Counted from the stretch's first letter, positions 32,501 to 45,595 are shown. The stretch is 64,000 bases of DNA from Parus major (GCF_001522545.3 NC_031770.1:21900163-21964162), one strand, 5' to 3'. Translations and numbers: made by a program. Notes: generated by a model not told the origin, from the letters alone.

Positions 32501-33128
32501 TCAGTCTTATAATGCTGCTAAATTCAGAGGAATTATACCGAAGCAGATGAACACAGCCTAATCTAACCACCAGCACCAAAACCGAGAGACATCAACGCAG
32601 CAAATTCCTCTGAGGAGCACAATGGCAGAGAGACCACAGCAGCATCTCACACAGCACTATCAGCTTACATCAACAGTTTCTTTACACTGACTCCCCTGTG
32701 GTTCACCAGCACCAGGTAAGGTCTTCAGAGATGCCTTTAAAACACTGAGCATGCAGTCACTGGGTTCAACAGAGCCCTTCCATTGACTCCTGCAGCCTCT
32801 TACTGGGTCGGTAACATTACTATGGCACTATGCTGATTTATAGAAGATGTGGGGGTTTTTTTTACGAAAGGGAACAAGGGGAGCTTGCAGACACAGGAGG
32901 AGTCTGCTCTCACCTCAGAGCAAGAATGCACTGCTGGCAGAAGCGGTGCCCGCATCCCGTCTGGTGGGGATTGCGCAGGACCAGGTGGCAGTAGGCGCAC
33001 TTGTACCGCTCCTCCAGGCTTTCCACAAACTTGTAGTCGGCGTCAGGCTCAAAGTCCAAAGAGCTGGTGCTGGAGGAGTTCTGGCGCGTGAAGATGCCCA
33101 AGAGAGCAGCGGGTTCGTCACAGGCCAT
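25997..33128 (-). CDS. TRAF5: TRAF5, TNF receptor-associated factor 5
   Basis: Ten coding exons give 553 residues (human about 557): complement(join(25997..26574,27067..27235,27741..27869,28720..28812,29082..29156,29531..29608,29908..30072,30412..30513,31724..31781,32914..33128)). TRAF5 is a cytoplasmic adaptor carrying signals from TNF-family receptors such as CD40, CD27, OX40 and LTBR to NF-kB and JNK. Seen in order: RING finger at 44-83 (CAYC, CGHRFCQQC, CPVD), TRAF zinc fingers about 98-250, coiled coil about 240-395, and a MATH/TRAF-C domain from about 399 to the end (YNGKLIWKI, SFKRPDGEMNIASGCPRF, VVDLTDLEEL). All phases match. ATG 33128 lies ten bases inside an exon with acceptor cttcccag, so an in-frame upstream Met at 33158 is in the intron and was rejected. 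Confidence 0.96.
27067..27235 (-). CDS. TRAF5: TRAF5 coding exon 9 (coiled coil)
   Basis: Residues 306-361 (ALASHLDKSARLESQVKQLI onward to DQRM) plus one base of Val362. The donor is gtatgt. The acceptor ggaag has a poor local pyrimidine tract, so the exact 5' edge is slightly uncertain, but the phase fits. Confidence 0.88.
27741..27869 (-). CDS. TRAF5: TRAF5 coding exon 8 (coiled coil)
   Basis: 43 codons, phase 0, residues 263-305: ISDLYKSLECKEIKIQQLAD, then a Lys/Glu-rich helix and QLFGNNSNLM. Acceptor ctgtag, donor gtaagc. Confidence 0.94.
28720..28812 (-). CDS. TRAF5: TRAF5 coding exon 7
   Basis: 31 codons, phase 0, residues 232-262: VKRGKLAEHENSALREHMLQ onward to LEEQ. Covers the end of the zinc-finger region and the start of the coiled coil. 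Acceptor actaag, donor gtaagt. Confidence 0.95.
29082..29156 (-). CDS. TRAF5: TRAF5 coding exon 6 (zinc finger)
   Basis: 25 codons, phase 0, residues 207-231: IEKHHAVCPEAEVDCPYKQY then GCHVK. Zinc-finger Cys/His spacing is preserved. Acceptor acgcag, donor gtactg. Confidence 0.94.
29531..29608 (-). CDS. TRAF5: TRAF5 coding exon 5 (zinc finger)
   Basis: 26 codons, phase 0, residues 181-206: NHEKNDCPDYPVPCLQNCSQ then IILKKE. An overlapping open frame on the same strand is a shadow. Acceptor cttcag, donor gtacta. Confidence 0.93.
29908..30072 (-). CDS. TRAF5: TRAF5 coding exon 4 (TRAF-type zinc fingers)
   Basis: 55 codons, phase 0, residues 126-180, with EHLQQCLFE, CTNDGCRDQILRKDLKEHL and CKFREERCQYC. 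Acceptor gttgcag, donor gtaaga. Confidence 0.96.
30412..30513 (-). CDS. TRAF5: TRAF5 coding exon 3
   Basis: 34 codons, phase 0, residues 92-125: VFKDNCCKREVLNLHVFCKN onward to KIILGRYQ. Acceptor tttgaag, donor gttggt. Confidence 0.95.
31724..31781 (-). CDS. TRAF5: TRAF5 coding exon 2 (end of RING)
   Basis: 58 bases. Completes Arg72 and encodes DLNAVPTCPVDKETIKMHE, supplying the last RING zinc ligands (C80, D83). Acceptor atctag, donor gtaagt. Confidence 0.95.
32914..33128 (-). CDS. TRAF5: TRAF5 first coding exon (start codon and RING)
   Basis: ATG 33128 opens MACDEPAALLGIF. Residues 44-67 supply most RING ligands (C44, C47, C59, H61, C64, C67). The exon begins at 33138 after acceptor cttcccag; donor gtgaga. 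The 5' UTR must continue on an upstream exon. Confidence 0.95.
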
Positions 33129-36100
33129 GGGAGCTGCACTGGGAAGCGAAGCAGACACAAGGAGAAGCTCTTCAAATATTCCCTGGCAGCGACTCTGCCT
33201 CAGCTACTGCGTGCAGCAGGCTGCTGCTGGCAGGAGGGCTCTCATCTGCAGGGGGGAGACAGGTTTCACAGGGAAACGTGGTGCCAGCTATGGAAGAACA
33301 ATGAAACACTCACAGAACCACAAAGCAAAGTTTACGCTACAAGCATCAAAGCACACTTCTTTGGAAAAGAGCTTCACAATCTGAAAATTATTACACAGAA
33401 TTGAGATTTTTATGGTTTGGTTGGTTTTTGATTTTTTTGTTTTGTTTTCTTTTCTTACAGCAGTTCTTAGTCTTAAAAAACTTAAGAGCCTCAAACGAGT
33501 CTCAGACACAGCTGGGGAAAACAGAGGCCAAGTTTTGGCCTTAATGTTCACCAGGAAAATCTCCACTTAAAGTAGAGCCCACCCACATGAATTATAAATT
33601 CACTGCACTGGTTCAAGCAGGAGATGGCTTTGTGGTTCACAGCAAGGAGCATACAAAAAAAAAAAAAAGGCAGCAGGAAGATTTTACCTTCAGTTTAGGT
33701 GTTACAGGAGTTGAAGCCTCTTAATTTGACACCTTTCTTTTTCTTGTTGATCATTCATTTCTAGCAGTAAACTCTTATTTTACTTAATTATGTGCAAGTT
33801 TTTGGCTGTATTAATTCTGTCTGAAAGAAGTGGTGGGAAAAGAAGAAAAGCAGGGTTGCAATCAGAAGTGTGACATAAGTTTTTCTTTCAACCTACCATA
33901 ACATACACAGCACAGGAATGCAACGTTAATTTTCCAATAGGAAAAAGCATCAACATTTGTTCCAAGCCTTAAGTCACAAACCTTGAGATTTTCCACCAGT
34001 CCCTCAACCTTGCAGCTATTTTTATTTTTTTTTTTTGCAAGGAGCTCAAGCCCTGGAGCCACTCTGGTTGGCATTTCTTGCAGCTTTGCACTCAGAGGAC
34101 TTTTTCCTTACAGGACTGTATGAAAGCACAACACACCTGAGCTCCCAGACCATTTCATAAGCTCAGTTTTACAGCTGTGCCATGGGGATGCTATTTTCCT
34201 TCTGTGTGCACCACCTGCCCTGTCAGTCACTGAAGTCACTCTTACTGGCATCAGCATCTCTCTGAGAGCTCTCACTCATCTCCTGTAAGGTCACTGAGGG
34301 CAGCTGCTGCTTTTGGAGGGAAGCAGGGCCAGCACATCACCATTAACAACCTTGTGCCTGGCATGAAACAGTGTGCCCAGTGCTGACACTCTGCCCACCC
34401 TCCCTCCCTCCCTCCCTGCTGCAGCCCCTCCTGGCCCAGGAAAGCAGCAATTAGTGAGCTGCCACACAGCACCTCGGGCTTCAAAGAACAACATCCATTT
34501 TCCTTTCTACTTTAACAATCCATACTGGGTGAGGAAATCCTGCAGACAGATAATGTGCCCGATTCAAAAACACACCAAAGCACTTAACCAATTAAAATGT
34601 ATTCCACAGCCAACATTTAAGTGCTCCTGCAACTCAGCACCCTTGTTAGTGGTTACACACAGTATTCACCTCCACAGCTTGTGAGAGTCTCCCTGCCTTT
34701 CACCAGGCTGAAAGTCTGACATACTCCAGCACAATTGATCATCTAACACCGGTAGCCCTCAGGAATATGAGCCGTAATCATATTCCAGCCATTAAAGACT
34801 TATTATTCCTACAGGAGTTTGCAAATTACCCTGTTTGGTCCCTCCAAATGAACAGCCTTCTGCTTCAAACCAGACGTGGTTGTCCATTTGCTTCTTTCAT
34901 TTTTAAACATCTTTCCTCCTCTGAAAATGGGGTTCCTGTTTCCCTGGCACCTAGTAAGAAGCAATTCTATTTTCCTCCCGTCAACCAGAGATGACAAAAT
35001 GCAGCCTGAGGGATTACCAGTTTCATGCCTCAGTAGCAGATGCCAGCAGCAGAATGTGCCTGCTGCTTCTAAGGCAGATGGAGAGCCATCACCATTAATT
35101 TCCAGAGCATGGACCATCCACGGGATGAACTGCCTAAGAACTCTGCCGTCAGTCGGTGACAACTCTGAAACAAGTTTCTTTCCTCTCTTTTTTTACTGCT
35201 CTCTCTCCCATTTACTTGGCATCCAATTTCCCCAGTCCTATCATGCTCCAGCACTTAAATCATCTAATGGTATGGTTTAGCAAGCTAATGCCACACTGTG
35301 TAAAAACACACTAAAAATGAAACCACCAACAAAAAAAATTGTATGTTTTACCCATTTTGCCTTTAGGGATCTCCCTTAACTCCAGCAACTCCAGCTGGAG
35401 TGACATGTTTTAGGCAAAAAACTTATGGGACACATTAAAAAGAAACAGTCAGCAGCCCAAAATCCCATCCAGAAACTCCTCCAGAGCTCTCACTGCTCAT
35501 TAAATCAACCAAAATCACTCCCATTTCTTTCTCCAAGGAGCACTCTGCGGTGGTACACCACCTTCCAGCTCTCTTGCTGAAATGAGAGCCTGTATGGCTT
35601 TAAACACCTTCATGATGCACCCAACCCAGATCCCACTCCTAAAAATGGAGACTCTTGGCATCTCCATGAACGCGCCTCCTCCACCTCAGCCTCGCCCAGG
35701 ATAGTATTGCAGGGCACAGGAAAGAGCATCCCAGGGAGAGGAGAGGCTGCCTGCTCAGAGGGCAGAGCAGAAACCTCTGGGTGCCCAGAGGATGAGGGAG
35801 CTCACTGCTGCTGCCAGCCTTGCAGGAGCTTTGCTGCAGGGCTTGCAGCTGTTCTGCTGGAAGAAATGGGCTGCCCCAGGAGGCGGCCTGGGGATGGCAG
35901 TGCTTTGCTCAAGCTGGAGAGGTGCCCGTGTCAGTCAGCTGGGGAGACTCAGAGGAGCTGAGAAACAGCAGCCCTGTGCCAGCCAGCACACGGTGGGATG
36001 TGATCCAAACCAGCCCAGGCAGCGTGTAATTCCCATCCCAGCACTCACCAGTGACTCAGAGTGGCTTGCAGCAGCTTTGCTCCCACTTCTGGCTTCCAGC

Positions 36101-36198
36101 ACACGGGCTCTCTGAACTGAAGCCAAAGGGAAACCGTCAGGGGAAAAAGTGCTGTTTTATGACAGTGAGAGCACCCAAAGGGTTATCTGAATCAATTT

Positions 36199-36233
36199 CC
36201 TGCCTACGCTGATGCCTGGCCAGCGTAGGCAGG
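36199..36233. repeat. Perfect 13-bp inverted repeat (hairpin)
   Basis: Arm cctgcctacgctg at 36199-36211, a 9-base spacer, and its exact reverse complement at 36221-36233. GC-rich, so the hairpin would be stable. Too short for a typical pre-miRNA. Confidence 0.92.
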
Positions 36234-39200
36234 GCCTGAGGTAGCTTTCACTTCTGTCTGCTCACAGCTTCCAGCAAGGGGAAGGTGTCCTCCTGCCTTT
36301 GTGTACGCTGCAATTTTTCAGCACACGTGTGAATTGTAATGCTGGTTTAAAATAGCAGAGAGCGGCAGGCTCGTGCTGCATAATGATGCTCTTGTGTCAG
36401 ACACAGTGCACACTGTAAAGGGATTCTCACTGCAACTCCACTGCAACGGCACACACACAAAACCCCCCAGTCTATGGAGACTGAAAATCTACACATAAAA
36501 AAAAAAAAGGATTTCCCTGTACTGAAATAAATAGGATTAATTCTGCCCACACATAAAAAAAAGTAGTGTGAATCACTAGAAGCTAAGTCCAAGTCCTATT
36601 AACAGCTATCAGTGAGTGGGAGCTCAAAGGCAGTGCAGTACAAAGAGCTCCCAGCTGCATCTTCCCACTACTTCAGCATCCCAGCCCTGCCTGCACCACA
36701 AGCTGCACAAGCAAAATGCTTCTGGAACAACTCTTTCTATGCAGATGCCTTAACCTCACTGGAAATAATCCAAGTGGGAGAATTTTCTTAACAAAAATAA
36801 ACTTTATAAATTGTGAGCTATCCTGTTTTAACTACCACCACACCAAACTGAGCCAAAACATTTTCCAGTAAAATGTTCCACACTTAGAACTGCTTCTTCT
36901 TCAGAAACTGAGCAGAATGTAATAATAAGGAGAAAAATCAGCATGGGCATGACTTACTAGAATATAAAATTGCATCAACATTTTAAAGCCATGTTCAAAC
37001 AGCTCCCCTCCAGCACTGCTGCTCTCTATCTACAGCACCAGCAGTCGGAATGACAAGAGGCTGTGTGGAACGTTGATATCACATTGAACTACTGTGGACA
37101 GATTAACTTCTTCCAGCCATAAAAACATACTTTCTGCACCCAGGAAAAAACATTCCTTATAATACGGTTGGTTTTTTTAAAGAGACACTGTTTTTCCTGT
37201 TTTCTCTCATATGAAGCCAAGCCCTCCTGAAAGGTTAGCACATTATCCCATGAGCTGTGACTGCACCATTACAGCCAAAACTTCCAGGACAGCAGAGCCA
37301 GGCACAGGCACTGGGTGCCACCATGTCTCAGACTGAGAAGAGAAAATATCCAGGATGTTATCACAGATCTGATCATCACACATGGACAAGACAGGATCCA
37401 GCCAGCAAATGGGGCTGAGAGCCCAGCTTCTGCCAGGTTTCACTGCATGAGGGGAGGGTGATGCTCAGCCACTCTCCAGGACTGGGGTATTCCCAGCAAA
37501 AAGCACCTTCCTCACTTACCAGCTTCCATGTCATACATACAACAGGGCACAAAAAAAGAGTTATGCACCTACCTTTCTGTAGCTCTAGTTCAGCTCTGTT
37601 GCCTTGTCCTAAGACATTGGTTGGGACAAGACTTAGAAGATGCCCTGTCCCTCCCTCTAAAATTGTCAACCTTTTATGGTAGATCAGAACTGTCTTAGTC
37701 ACAGTGGGAAAAATTTTGTCAAATTTGGAGGTCTAAGTCACTTCACTGGGAGGTAACAGGCAGAAATGGGATGGAGGTGAACACATCTTGCATTAAAACA
37801 ACCCTCTCCAAGCTGCCATATAAACTATTCAATTTATAAACAGATTAGCTGCCTCCAGTACTTTTGAATGAAAATAACAAAGCTGTATGATTTACTACTC
37901 TAAGGCCCTCCAAAACCTCACTATTGTGGGGACAAGAAATATATGCCCTAACTCAACACACAGAGTGGAAGAGATAACAGTTTGCTAAAGAATGACTGAA
38001 AGTATCTATACAGTTTGAGATACATATTTAAGATACAGCAAGTTACATGGAATAATGTGAAAACAGGAGATGATGACATCTGACATCTCTGGGGGATCAT
38101 CCCTGTCCCTTCCAGCCCAAAGAAGAGTTAAAACATTTTGGCTGCTGACAACAAAACACATTCCCCATGTGGGAGAAGGACCCTGGCTGCATCATGGGTG
38201 TCCCTCCAGCACAGAGGCTGAGGAGGGAAAGGATCCCTTGTTGCACCAACACAGACCCACTGCTAACACTCAGGGTCACCTCAGGAACTGCTCTGATGAT
38301 GTCCTAATCACTTAAAAGCTGCAGGGCAGTGACCTGCTGGTACCCAGGAGAGAGTGCTCCTAACAGCAACAATTTCTTATTGGATATGTGCCTGAGCCCC
38401 CCCACACCCCAGGGGATGTTGAGGCAGAGGCAGCCAAATACACATTTCCTTTTGTATACAGACACCACTATACTATTGAAGTTTCAACTGTAATATTACC
38501 TCATCCTCAAGGCACAGTAAAACCTTACTAAGCAAGCATCAGTTTGCTCATCTCCATAGGCAAATTTTCACTAAGCAGAGTACGACAGTGGGGTTTCCTT
38601 TGCATAGAGGTACAGTCAAGCATTACAATTAATTCCCATAAGACTAGGCTTCATCAGGTTCATTCAGGTTACAACACAGCATTTAAAAAAAAAATTAAAA
38701 CTACACTCTTACAACTAATAAAGTGTGTCTGGTGCTAAAGCAGCTTTGATTTTACAGTCAGTTTACTTATTTGCTTCAGCTACTGTTTTCCCTGGAGGTT
38801 CTAAAAATAATTAATTAATTTTGCAATATCAAGAAATCTATTTCTAATCAACATGATGCTGTTATGCCTTAAAATAACCTCATTCACAGCTGTAAAATAA
38901 CCTTGTTGCCATCACTTCTGTGGCAATCCCTGAATGTTTTATCACCTTCCCAAGAACCAACAGAAATCTCAGTAGGAAGGTTCTGCCTCTCATCCCTACA
39001 ACATCACGGCACCACTTTGCTGGTTCAGGGGGTGAACTTGTTTCCTGAGATGTTTTTGGGTCTGCAGCCTTCCCCCCTGTGTGCCAAGCCCTTGAATAGC
39101 CCTTCAGAAATGAGAAATAATTCTGGCAAAGTTAAGCTCCTGCCAGTGTTAACAAGACACGATTTGGTAAAGCCATACCTGGAAACTGTAGCTGGTCCTC

Positions 39201-42200
39201 AATGGGGAGAAAATGAGAGAGAGACAGAGACAGAGTGTACCAGCATGAGCTTTGTGGTTAACACAGAAGTACGAGCATTTTAAAACAGCAAGGGAGTGGA
39301 AATCCCCCAAAGTAGCTTTGAAAAGATCACGTATAAAAATGTTTTAGAAGTGTTAGGATAAAAGGCAAGCCACTGAAATGCATTTCATCTTACTGCAATG
39401 ATGTAGGACTGCAGATTTTACCATCTGGAGCAACACAGGATTACCAAGGACGTTTCTCACAGCTGGAATCCAAGATTCAGAGTAGATTTCACCTTCCACA
39501 GAACTGGTGAGTGATGTGATCAAAGAAAGAGTACAAGGACAGCAGGAAACACGCAAGGACATAAGGAACACCCAGGTCCAATCCTGCGAAGCCCTCCACA
39601 GTGGCCTCGGCAAACCCAGGTGAACCCACGCATTGCAGGAAGTGAAGTGGCAACTCACAGAGGAAGCATCACTGGCTCAGTCACATCAGCTCATGTCACA
39701 GGCTGCACAGGCATGTCACATTCAAACAGAGCTCTCACACGGAAATAAAATCCACTTTAAGAAAATAAACATTTTGTATGGTTTTGCAATAACTTAAGTG
39801 GCCATAAACCCTTATGGTTTTCTAGTCTGAACTTGTGCACACAGGATTCTTGGCAGCCTCCCTCCCCAGTCCAAAATGTGCTGCCCTTATGGCAGTGCCT
39901 TAGGCTCCATCTCTACGCCCACTCTCTCTTTATCCTCCTCTGCCCTCTTCTTTTGCTTTCTGGTCTCTTGTTTTCATTTTTTTCCCTTCCTTTCCTAAAG
40001 TAAGCTATTGTATTTTCTCTGAAAGCAATAATTTTTAAGTCTCCTGTTATTTAAAATACTAATTTTCCAAAGAAAGTTTCTATTCTCTTTTGTACTTAAT
40101 GCAACATATACCCTCTTTTGCCTTTTCCCTTTAACTGAACTTTCTCCCAAAGCATTTCTAACACATTTCAATCTCCATCCCCCATCCCAGGAGGTATCTC
40201 AACCTACAGCATCTTTTCCTAGACCTTCCATGAAGCTCTGGAACAGACAAATCATTGCATCATGAAGTCAGTGGCAAAGAGAAAGGCACCAATTTGCAGG
40301 CATGCTACTTCTTTTTGGGATCAATTAAATTGATTTGAGTTGCATTTCTCACACATTTCATTTCAGCACAGCCTAAGCTCCCTTCTGCGGTCAAGCTTTT
40401 GAACAGAAGAAAGTGCCCTTTTGTCCCTGCCATCAGCACCTGTCCTCAGGTTGCTTCCAGGTCAGGCTGTAGACCACACACCACCTCTGAGCAGGCTGAC
40501 ACCAGAACAGCACAACAGCTCATACACAGGCTTTCCTTGAGCCTGGAAGCTCTGAGGCAAGGGCACATCCAATGGATTTGTCAGGAGGAGACAGCGCTGC
40601 AGAAAGTGTAGTGCTTTACAAGCTTGGCTCCAGGAAGCGCCATCTGCTTCTGGGAAGCTTTGGGGGAATCCCCAAATGGAGAAGTTGAGTGGGAGCAGGA
40701 TCTTAATTTTAAACAGTTTGACTCTGCAGATGAGTAGAGAGCAGTGGGCCAGTGTTACTGTTCATGGGCAGCCCTTGACCTCCTCCAGCACCAAGAGTGC
40801 TGAAACCCTGACCGAGTTTCAAGCAAACTCAAGGGGATGAACTTGAGTGAAAAGACAGACAGCAACAGCATTTAGGAAACAGAATGGAGGAGGAGACAGA
40901 AAAATAAAATAAAGAAACAAAAGTTACTGGAAAACCCCCCAAAACCAGTAAGGGACAGAGCAGGATAACTAATAAACTTTAATTTTTTATTTTTTAGTGT
41001 ACTGAAGTCAAAGTAAGTCCTCACTTTTCCTAACAAATAATTGGCCATTACAAATATTGCAGAACTAGGTCTTTGGGGCTTTCAAATTCACATCTCTTTC
41101 TCTGCCCTATAGGGGACACACTATTCAGGACTTCAGGTGATTTGACCATTCAGTTGGTTTGACCATGAATATCTGTTTAAGGCACAAGAGATTCTTGGTT
41201 TTAATTTTCCATGCCCAGACCCTTTGACTCAGCCTTAATAAAGAACTTTATCAGCAATTATACAGAAATCTGTGAATCAACTCAACGGTTATTCATCTGA
41301 ATTACTAGGATGTACTCTTTTCTTTTAACACATACATGTGTCTGATGACATGCAGACACATATTTTTGCAGCCACAGCTGTCACTGAAAATGTAACTTCT
41401 AATGTAAAAACCCAGATGCTATTGGGGACCCCATAAACTTGCTGTTGGGAAAGTGGTGACAGCAAAGATTGTTATCATTTTCTTTTCTTAAAAAGAAAAA
41501 AAAATCAACAGGAGAAAGGATGTGTTCTTAAAAAGTCCCTCCCATGAGGACAGGCTGGAGATTTACAGAGGTAAGAACCAGGAGTGGTGCCTTCCCATGG
41601 CCCCTTCTCCAAAGGCAGCAGGCAGTGGGAAGCTGTGCTGCTCTGCCTAAGCATGCTGTCACAGCCAGGCAGCCACAGCATTTTTTGGTTTCTTTCTAAG
41701 GGCCACATTCCAGTTTCAAGCACAAGAATATAGCAGACAAGACTGTGAACCAAGACTTAGCACAAGTCTGACCACTTCACCACTTCATGTCTCACAGCAC
41801 CTACTTTGGGAAAAACTGCTTTGCAGATGGTTCCCAACCTTAAGGTTTGGTTACTTACTAGGTGGCTTTGTATAATAATAGTAACTAACTTCTATATTTT
41901 GATATAGTCTTCTGCAAAGTAAGTTCACAGCAACTTACTTACCCATACAGAATCCTTGTCAGGATATTACACACAAAAACTTGCTTTATCAGTCCCACTC
42001 CCAGAGTGAGAGAAAACCTGCTTAAATACAGAGAACTCTGGGCAATCCCATATCAAAACCACTGTGGTTTAGGTGCAGACAGTTTCTCACACACTTGTGT
42101 ATTTGTTACAATATTGAGCAGGGGAAACTGGAAATTTTTGCAACATTTTTATTAACAATACAGCATGACTCAAGTTTCCTCACTTTCCCGAGCCTAGCCA

Positions 42201-43502
42201 CACACCAGGGTAAAGAGCTTAGCTTCTTTCCTGGGCTGAGGGAAGACAGTGGAACAACTGCACACTTGCAGCCCAAACTGGTACTGATAAGGGACTGATG
42301 ACTAACAGTGTGATCATTAACCCTTCACAGTTATTGCTGAGAAATTCGGAGAGAAAAGCCCCAGAAAGCAAAGGAAGAGGTTCTGAAATCCTCACCTGAG
42401 GGCCCAGACCCAAGGGCACACTGGCTGTAAGGTGTCCCAGCCAGCTGGCTGGGTCCTGCAGCAGCACCCTCAGGCTGCCACGCTGCTCTGGGCAGGGAAT
42501 GCTCCCAAGAGTGGAATGTCTGCAAGACACCAGAAACTACCTGAATCCCTGCAGCCACCACCAACTGCCTCCACAGAATCAGGAGACCAAGAAAATTACA
42601 ATTCACACAGACTCCCAGAGAAACCAGAGAAAGGAATATCTCTCCCTAGCCAGATGATTCCTGATGATGAATTATGTCCATTTATGCAAAATCAAATGGT
42701 CAGACTTTTTTGTCACCTGAAGGAGACAGAGGGCTGTAGGATAACTTAAAAGTGGGCACAAATAAAGTCTAGGAGATGAAGCACCCTACAAGTCTGTACC
42801 TGCCCAATGAAGGGACTTTGCAAAGTGACCCAAGCAATACGAAGCACAGAATGAAGAGCTCCTGACTAGTCCCACAGCTTTGACAGCTGTATAAGAGCTG
42901 CTCCTTAGGGAGCCAGTCTGGTGAAATAAAGAACTGTCTAGTTTCTGCCCTCTGCAGTCACCTGAATTCCTTTTGTCCAAGTCTACAAGAGCAGCTTTCT
43001 AGCTTTAAAATCTTGTCCCATCCTGGCTGTAATTCCTTACCCCCTCAAACCTCCATAAATACCCTGTGAGCACCACAAGCTTTTCTTTCTCCCCTCATGA
43101 TGTTACTCTGAATCTTATCTTTTAGTAGCTTACAACTTTTCTGTTTCCAACCCTAAAGCTTCCTGCCAGGTACCCAGAGATGTGCCCTATCGTCACAGAT
43201 CATCTTCCTGCACAGGCTGAACCCAGTCTCTCCTCTCATATCTGGGCTGGGGATGATGACCAGCCCAGGGGTAGTATGATGAGCCCAAGCTTCCCCCACA
43301 GCCCTTCTTCTGCACAGCCCATGTCCCAGCCTGACACAACCTATTCCACTCAGCTCCATAACCTTCATAAAGCTCTCTCAGGCTTTAAGTGTTAGATCTT
43401 CACAATACCTCACCAACTTCTCCTGCTTCATGTCTCTGTATAATACAGTATTTCTTGTCTTCTAACACAAATAAAATTGTCATCCGTCAACATCATCCTC
43501 TG

Positions 43503-43675
43503 GTTTTCATTGAATCAAAGGTTTGGGTTGGAAGGGACCTTAAAGATCATCTCGTTCCAACCACCTGGCCATGGGCAGGGACACCTTCCACTAAACCAGG
43601 TTGTTCAAAGCCCCATCCAGCCTGGCCTTCAACACTTCCAGGAATGGGGGAAACACTAATTTCCAAACACTTACT
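43503..43675 (-). mobile_element. CR1 LINE 3'-end fragment
   Basis: Plus strand reads gtttgggttggaagggacct, then ccatgggcagggacacctt, and finally caaagccccatccagcctgg. This is a close match to the reverse complement of avian CR1 3' ends; the 5' part is truncated. Confidence 0.88.
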
Positions 43676-43692
43676 TATCTTGAAATATTTTA

Positions 43693-43693
<1 letters not shown>

Positions 43694-43725
<32 letters not shown>
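43694..43725. repeat. (ATT)n microsatellite
   Basis: About ten ATT units next to the truncated side of the CR1 fragment. Confidence 0.95.
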
Positions 43726-43726
<1 letters not shown>

Positions 43727-45270
43727 ATATATTAAAATAAAATTTTACTCATTTATCCACCCTTTGTGCTGCCACAGGGATCATTTTTCTAAGCAACAGC
43801 TACAACCACATCACCTCTCACCATCCCTCCACTTTCCCACTACACCAAAACCTCTTCACTTTCAAAGCTTGTTCTCGCCTCCCTCCACTTGCCCCCCAGC
43901 ATTGCCTCCAATGATATAAAGGTTTCCTCTCCATCCAAGGAATGAAAACAGGCTCCACTGCTTCCTTGTTATGTATTTGAGCAAGTGTGCGCTGGGAGGG
44001 CAGATTTTTTTTTTTTACAAATATTATTAGCAGGCTGTTCTACTTCAGATCTCTTCTTCAAGATCTCCTTTGCCAAGCAGCTGGGAACAACTGGCTTCTG
44101 TCACAGCGATGCAGAGGGTCCCACTGTCTCCTACTGCTCCTGCACACAGGCACGTCCCTCCCTCCTGACCTGAAACTATAAACTCCCTTCAGCCGAGGGC
44201 TGCGGTTCTGCCTTCTGCTCGCACAGAGGGGTCCTCAGACACAGCAAACACTTCTCTGCACAACAGAAATAAAACAAGATAATCGTGGCTAACGGCAAAG
44301 GAGGCTGTCCTGGGTGGTTTTAGGCTGAGTGCAAGACATCACCACCACACCTCAGTCCTCTGACAAAAGACCATGAAGCGAAAAACCAGCCAGGCTAAGG
44401 CTCATGCACAAGGGCATTCCAGAACACCCCAATTTTACCTTCATCACTAAACCCGCATGCTCTGTGTGCAATCAGCAGGGGAGTTTAAAAATACAACTGT
44501 TTCTGCTGCCAGCCTGGAGATGTGCCTGACCTGAATACACCCAGCTATTTTTAGCCCATCACTGCACTCCTTTCAGCCATCCCGTATTTATAAAACGGAA
44601 GTTTATGAGGAAAGTTGTTCTTGGCTGGCACCGGGAAGGCGCAGCCAACCTAACAATAGGCAGAGCAATTCAAGAAGTGCCAACAATAGGGGCTCTTCAT
44701 TTTTCCTTCTAAATATGAAGAGTGTTGAAAATGTTTGGTTAAAGCCTGCTGCCTCAAGATGTTCCCAGAGTGCCGTTAATCAAGGAAAATCAGAAGACTC
44801 CCTGCACAAGCACAGAGGGGAGATTCCCTCCCCCCCAGCAGCATTCAGCTGACACCAGCGGGGATGCTTGTTACAGTTCTCTGCAGTCTGAAAAGATCAG
44901 AGCCGCAAAACCATTCATTCATCCGAGCAGTCCCGGCTTTGCCTCCTTTCCAGCCCCCAAAATTTCAGCCCTACGTCTACATTGGGGCGGGCACCGGGCC
45001 TACCTTTCCCTCCGGCATCCCTGGGGGGCGGCGGCCGTGGAGCATCCCGGGCAGGGCAGGGCTGGGCTGAGCCCGGCTCCAGGCGGGAACCCCCGCGCCA
45101 GAGGCGAGGGCTCCGCCGCACCTCGCACAACTCCCGGGGAGCCAACTTCGGCTTTGCGACAGGGCCTCCTCTCTAAGCGGAGAAGAACAGCCCCTCGGAG
45201 ACCTCCCTCTGCTCCGCGGGGCTGGCAGAGGGGACTTCGGGGAGGTGTCGCCCCCGCCCTCCCGGCCAGC

Positions 45271-45588
45271 NNNNNNNNNNNNNNNNNNNNNNNNNNNNNN
45301 NNNNNNNNNNNNNNNNNNNNNNNNNNNNNNNNNNNNNNNNNNNNNNNNNNNNNNNNNNNNNNNNNNNNNNNNNNNNNNNNNNNNNNNNNNNNNNNNNNNN
45401 NNNNNNNNNNNNNNNNNNNNNNNNNNNNNNNNNNNNNNNNNNNNNNNNNNNNNNNNNNNNNNNNNNNNNNNNNNNNNNNNNNNNNNNNNNNNNNNNNNNN
45501 NNNNNNNNNNNNNNNNNNNNNNNNNNNNNNNNNNNNNNNNNNNNNNNNNNNNNNNNNNNNNNNNNNNNNNNNNNNNNNNNNNNNNNNN
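45271..45588. other. Assembly gap (N run)
   Basis: 318 unresolved bases inside the CpG island. Confidence 1.
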
Positions 45589-45595
45589 GAGCCGC

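Larger units (their letters stand above)
33139..45003 (-). other. TRAF5: Probable TRAF5 intron 1
   Basis: About 12 kb between the first coding exon and the CpG island. It holds a perfect 13-bp inverted repeat, a CR1 fragment with an adjoining ATT microsatellite, poly(A)/poly(T) runs and a short (CCCT)n near 34.4 kb. No other exon could be supported. Confidence 0.6.

Noticed and set aside
33128..33158. Upstream in-frame TRAF5 Met (MSASLPSAAPM)
   Set aside because: A splice acceptor (cttcccag) at 33138/33139 lies between it and the ATG at 33128, so it is intronic.
36199..36233. microRNA precursor
   Set aside because: The stem is only 13 bp and neither arm can hold a 22-base mature product with a stem extension.
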